Made by a program: the position numbers and the translations under genes | Notes under the pieces: generated by a model | Databases searched by the model: none | What the model saw: only the letters and a program-made list of their open reading frames with translations | Told to the model about the DNA's origin: nothing | Source of the DNA: Rugamonas sp. A1-17 | GTDB lineage: Bacteria > Pseudomonadota > Gammaproteobacteria > Burkholderiales > Burkholderiaceae_D | Direction: 5' to 3' | Assembly: GCA_025548565.1 (NCBI GenBank) | Contig: JAJLPB010000004.1 | Coordinates: 62,001-126,000, forward strand | DNA length: 64,000 nucleotides | Part shown: positions 61,742-64,000 of the stretch, one piece after another | Position numbering within the stretch: the stretch's first letter is position 1 | Layout: every line of letters starts with the position of its first letter

Positions 61742-62473
61742 TTACATGGACGCCGACGCGAATTCATATTCGATCAGCGACTCGTCGTCCCAACTGGTGT
61801 CGGCCACGGGTGGCGAGAACACGTTTTTGTACTTGGCGATGAAGGGCAGCGACATACGGCGCTCGCCGGAGACCAACGTCACACTGGTCGCGTTCATCGG
61901 CGCCTGGTAGCGCAACTGGACGCTCTTGATGTGGCAAGCCCCACCAGCGAGCGCGAGCCCATTGCGGATCAGGAAGGATATGTCCTCCTTGTTGACGGCC
62001 CAACCTATCTCGCACTCCATGCGCAAATCGCCGAGGCGGCGCGCGTTGGCCGGCACACCCGGCGTATGGATATCGCCGCGCCACCGCACCATGCTTTTCT
62101 TCTTGTTCGTGACCAGGTCGGCCTTGTCGTCGATTGCGGCCTGGATGCGCGGCAGGACAAAGGTGCCATCCGCTGCGACCGGAACGTTTTCCAACGTGTT
62201 GTCGCCAGCGATGCGCAGCGTAACGCCCTCCACCGATCCACCCGGCGTTGCGGACACCAGCTTGAATTTCATCGGCGCGGCGGGCGCGTACTTACGGTGC
62301 TCCTCGAAAGCATCCACGCCTTTCAGCATGATCTTGTAGGATTTCAGTTCGGGGTTCTTCACGCCCCCCACTTCCACCACTTGCGGCGCCTCGGCATCGG
62401 CCGCAGGGACTTCCTGTGCGCAAGCGCCGGCACAAGCCAGCAGCAGGCTTAAACAAAGCAGTTCGTGTTTCAT
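61742..62473 (-). CDS. Secreted protein of unknown function
   Basis: 243 residues from ATG 62473 (MKHELLCLSLLLACAGACAQE, Sec signal); the longer frame overlaps the AKR gene. No family is recognised. It has a KNPELKSYKIMLKGVDAFEEHRKYAP opening, then beta-rich segments with an Ig-like look (VEGVTLRIAGDNTLENVPVAADGTFVLP) and two Cys in the C-terminal half. Expressed with the aldo/keto reductase gene 8 bases upstream or from its own promoter. Confidence 0.75.
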   Translation of the reverse strand: MKHELLCLSLLLACAGACAQEVPAADAEAPQVVEVGGVKNPELKSYKIMLKGVDAFEEHRKYAPAAPMKFKLVSATPGGSVEGVTLRIAGDNTLENVPVAADGTFVLPRIQAAIDDKADLVTNKKKSMVRWRGDIHTPGVPANARRLGDLRMECEIGWAVNKEDISFLIRNGLALAGGACHIKSVQLRYQAPMNATSVTLVSGERRMSLPFIAKYKNVFSPPVADTSWDDESLIEYEFASASM

Positions 62474-62481
62474 AGGTCCTT

Positions 62482-63321
62482 TTAACGCATGTCGAGAGCG
62501 CGGCTCCGACGGGGTGGCGGGAATGCGCGATCCAGCGCGGCCATATCTTGCGAGGAGAGTTTGATATCGGCGGCGGCGCGATTGGCACGCACGTGCACAG
62601 GATCGGTGGCCTTGGGGATGGCGATCACGCCATCCTGATGTAGCACCCACGCCAGCGCGATCTGCGCGGGGGCGACGCCGTGGGCGTGGGCGACGGCATG
62701 CAGGCCCGGATTGTCCAGCAACGCGGCCTGTTCACGGCCGTGCGACTCCAGTGGCGAGTAAGCCATTAGCGGCATGCCCTGCTGGCGGCACCACGGCAGC
62801 AGATCGAACTCGATACCGCGCTTGCACAGGTTGTACAGCACCTGGTCGGTGGCGATGGCGCCGCAGCCGACGGCGTCTTGCATGCTTTCGAGGTCGAAGT
62901 TGCTGACGCCGTAGTCCTTGATTTTTCCGGCTTTCTTGAGCGCCTCGAAGCCGTCGACGGTTTCGTCCAGCGCGAAGTGGCCCTGCCAGTGCAGCAGATA
63001 GAGATCGAGGCAATCGACCTTCAGCCGGCGCAGGCTGCGCTCGCACGCGGCCTGCGTGCCTTCGAAGCTGGCGTTGTGCGGATAGACTTTGCTGACCAGG
63101 TAGACCTCGTCGCGACGGCCGGCGATCGCCTCGCCCACCACTTCTTCCGCGCCGCCCTCGCCGTACATTTCGGCGGTGTCGATCAGTGTCATGCCGAGGT
63201 CCAGGCCCAGCTGCAAGGCGCGGACTTCGTCGCGCTTGCGGGCGGCTTCCTCGCCCATGTTCCACGTGCCCTGGCCCAGCGCAGGGACGGTCGATCCCGA
63301 AGGGAACTTCACAGTATTCAT
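62482..63321 (-). CDS. Aldo/keto reductase
   Basis: 279 residues from ATG 63321 ([23 protein letters not shown]). Catalytic tetrad region: [12 protein letters not shown] with Asp and Tyr, a Lys in VYLVSKVYP and His in [14 protein letters not shown]-binding C-terminus with [16 protein letters not shown]. It belongs to the YeaE-like branch. Substrate unknown. Confidence 0.92.
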   Translation of the reverse strand: MNTVKFPSGSTVPALGQGTWNMGEEAARKRDEVRALQLGLDLGMTLIDTAEMYGEGGAEEVVGEAIAGRRDEVYLVSKVYPHNASFEGTQAACERSLRRLKVDCLDLYLLHWQGHFALDETVDGFEALKKAGKIKDYGVSNFDLESMQDAVGCGAIATDQVLYNLCKRGIEFDLLPWCRQQGMPLMAYSPLESHGREQAALLDNPGLHAVAHAHGVAPAQIALAWVLHQDGVIAIPKATDPVHVRANRAAADIKLSSQDMAALDRAFPPPRRSRALDMR

Positions 63322-63387
63322 CGCGGCGCCCGCCGTTAAAAAAATGTATGGTATCCCCAACGGTGCTTTTTAGGCAAATGTGCGGGC

Positions 63388-63792
63388 TTATTTGAATTCG
63401 AAGCGAACGTCCTTGATGATTTGAACTTTACCCCAGCGGAAGTTACAAACACGCGCGACCTCGATCTGGTCCTTGCTTTCGGGGACGCAGCCGCCGACGA
63501 TGCTGACCGGGTTGCCGCCTTGGCGCGACAAGGGGAATTCGATGGTCGGCCCGTCGAGCAATTTATGCTCCAGTTGCACCGACTCGGCGTAGTCATCGAC
63601 CAAAGCGGCGATCAAGACCTTGTCCGCTTTCAGTGTATACAGGTCATGCTGGAATGCCGCGCCGGGAAGCAGGCACATTTCGAAAACCGTCTTTTCGGCA
63701 GTCTGGGTCTGACACTGTGCTGGTTCGCTGGCGTGGGCGGTTTGGGTCATGCAGGCGGCGATTGCCACGGCGAGGTATTTGATTTTTTTCAT
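63388..63792 (-). CDS. Small secreted protein, unknown
   Basis: 134 residues with a Sec signal (YLAVAIAACMTQTAHAS). The mature part holds four Cys (CQTQTAEKTVFEMC, then GGCVPES and CNFRWG), likely two disulfides, and is beta-rich. No family recognised. It ends in VRFEFK. It stands alone between the AKR gene and the window end region. Confidence 0.75.
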   Translation of the reverse strand: MKKIKYLAVAIAACMTQTAHASEPAQCQTQTAEKTVFEMCLLPGAAFQHDLYTLKADKVLIAALVDDYAESVQLEHKLLDGPTIEFPLSRQGGNPVSIVGGCVPESKDQIEVARVCNFRWGKVQIIKDVRFEFK

Positions 63793-63809
63793 TTTGGTGT
63801 TTTTTCTTT

Positions 63810-63929
63810 CTAAAATTTATGTTCCCCGGAGACCCCGGTGCCGCTGGACAGCAAACCCTTGTAGCAGTTTTCGTCGCTCGTGCCGCACGATGGCGCGCGG
63901 CTGATCAGTTCGATCAGTTAAGCGCTCAT
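63810..63929 (-). pseudogene. Possible short gene with nonsense codon, or orphan tail
   Basis: From ATG 63929 the frame reads MSA, then TAA (63918-63920), then 35 open codons with a protein-like composition including PSCGTSDENCYKGLLSSG and ending EHKF before TAG. GGGAGTGAAG lies upstream of the ATG. It may be a 5'-degraded small gene or a chance frame. The segment also holds the direct repeat GATCAGTTC/GATCAGTT (63903-63919). Confidence 0.3.
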
Positions 63930-64000
63930 ATCGCACTTCACTCCCGCTAACAGCAATTAGGATCTTAAAAAATGCAAGACTGAATCAGCGACAACACGTC

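Overview
The window is high-GC chromosomal DNA of a betaproteobacterium, most likely an Oxalobacteraceae member (Massilia/Duganella/Rugamonas type). This rests on codon usage, a PEP-CTERM protein, a DUF1800/DUF1501 pair, the gene content around recJ/rpfE-like and lolCD, and many secreted hydrolases and toxins. No rRNA, tRNA, CRISPR array, integrase or IS element was recognised. No stretch above 300 bases lacks an annotated gene, remnant or element; the largest gaps (1-199, 6426-6631, 32765-32947, 52222-52449, 57694-57874, 63793-64000) are promoter regions or carry short remnants.

Layout. 0.2-4.3 kb: DUF1800 lipoprotein, Tat-exported DUF1501 protein, Amj-like membrane protein. 4.3-8.9 kb: an envelope-stress module, with a CpxRA-like two-component system divergent from a Spy/CpxP-like gene, a Ser/Gly-rich protein and an exported intradiol dioxygenase. 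The shared promoter has six helically phased GTAAA repeats. 9-11 kb: dcd, a PEP-CTERM protein, an alpha/beta hydrolase. 11-20 kb: a ten-gene operon mixing type II secretion and type IV pilus parts (PilO-, PilP-like, TPR-secretin-cohesin, three pseudopilins, GspF, GspE, PilM-, PilN-like).

20-33 kb: a polymorphic-toxin locus. A 2291-residue SpvB/VCBS protein with eleven Ig-like repeats overlaps, by ATGA, a separate RHS protein whose C-terminus carries a PD-(D/E)XK-like nuclease signature. It is followed by an intact putative immunity gene, a damaged tandem copy, a small membrane protein and a third immunity-gene tail that runs into the pilO-like start codon. 33-38.4 kb: comEC, then a cassette of a previously unlisted 58-codon peptide gene, a Clp-fold SDH-family serine proteinase and an ABC exporter, behind a good promoter. 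I consider this cassette the best candidate for an undescribed system.

38.5-48.8 kb: CsgG-like protein, TatD, LolD, LolC/E, RpfE-like protein, RecJ, DUF4304, DUF6434, a PAS hybrid kinase with REC and HPt domains, an LptA-like protein. 48.9-50.4 kb: a Xre/RES toxin-antitoxin pair with a promoter-operator palindrome, plus DUF2288. 50.4-54.9 kb: carbohydrate use (GH13 amylase with CBM20, GntR regulator, GH43 protein) and a lipase-chaperone-like gene. 54.9-58.8 kb: purine salvage (8-oxoguanine deaminase, NCS2 permease) and a LysR regulator. 58.9-64 kb: AhpD-like, PNPOx-like, YbaK-like, DUF4272, AKR and secreted proteins, with a repeated leader element in front of ybaK and DUF4272.
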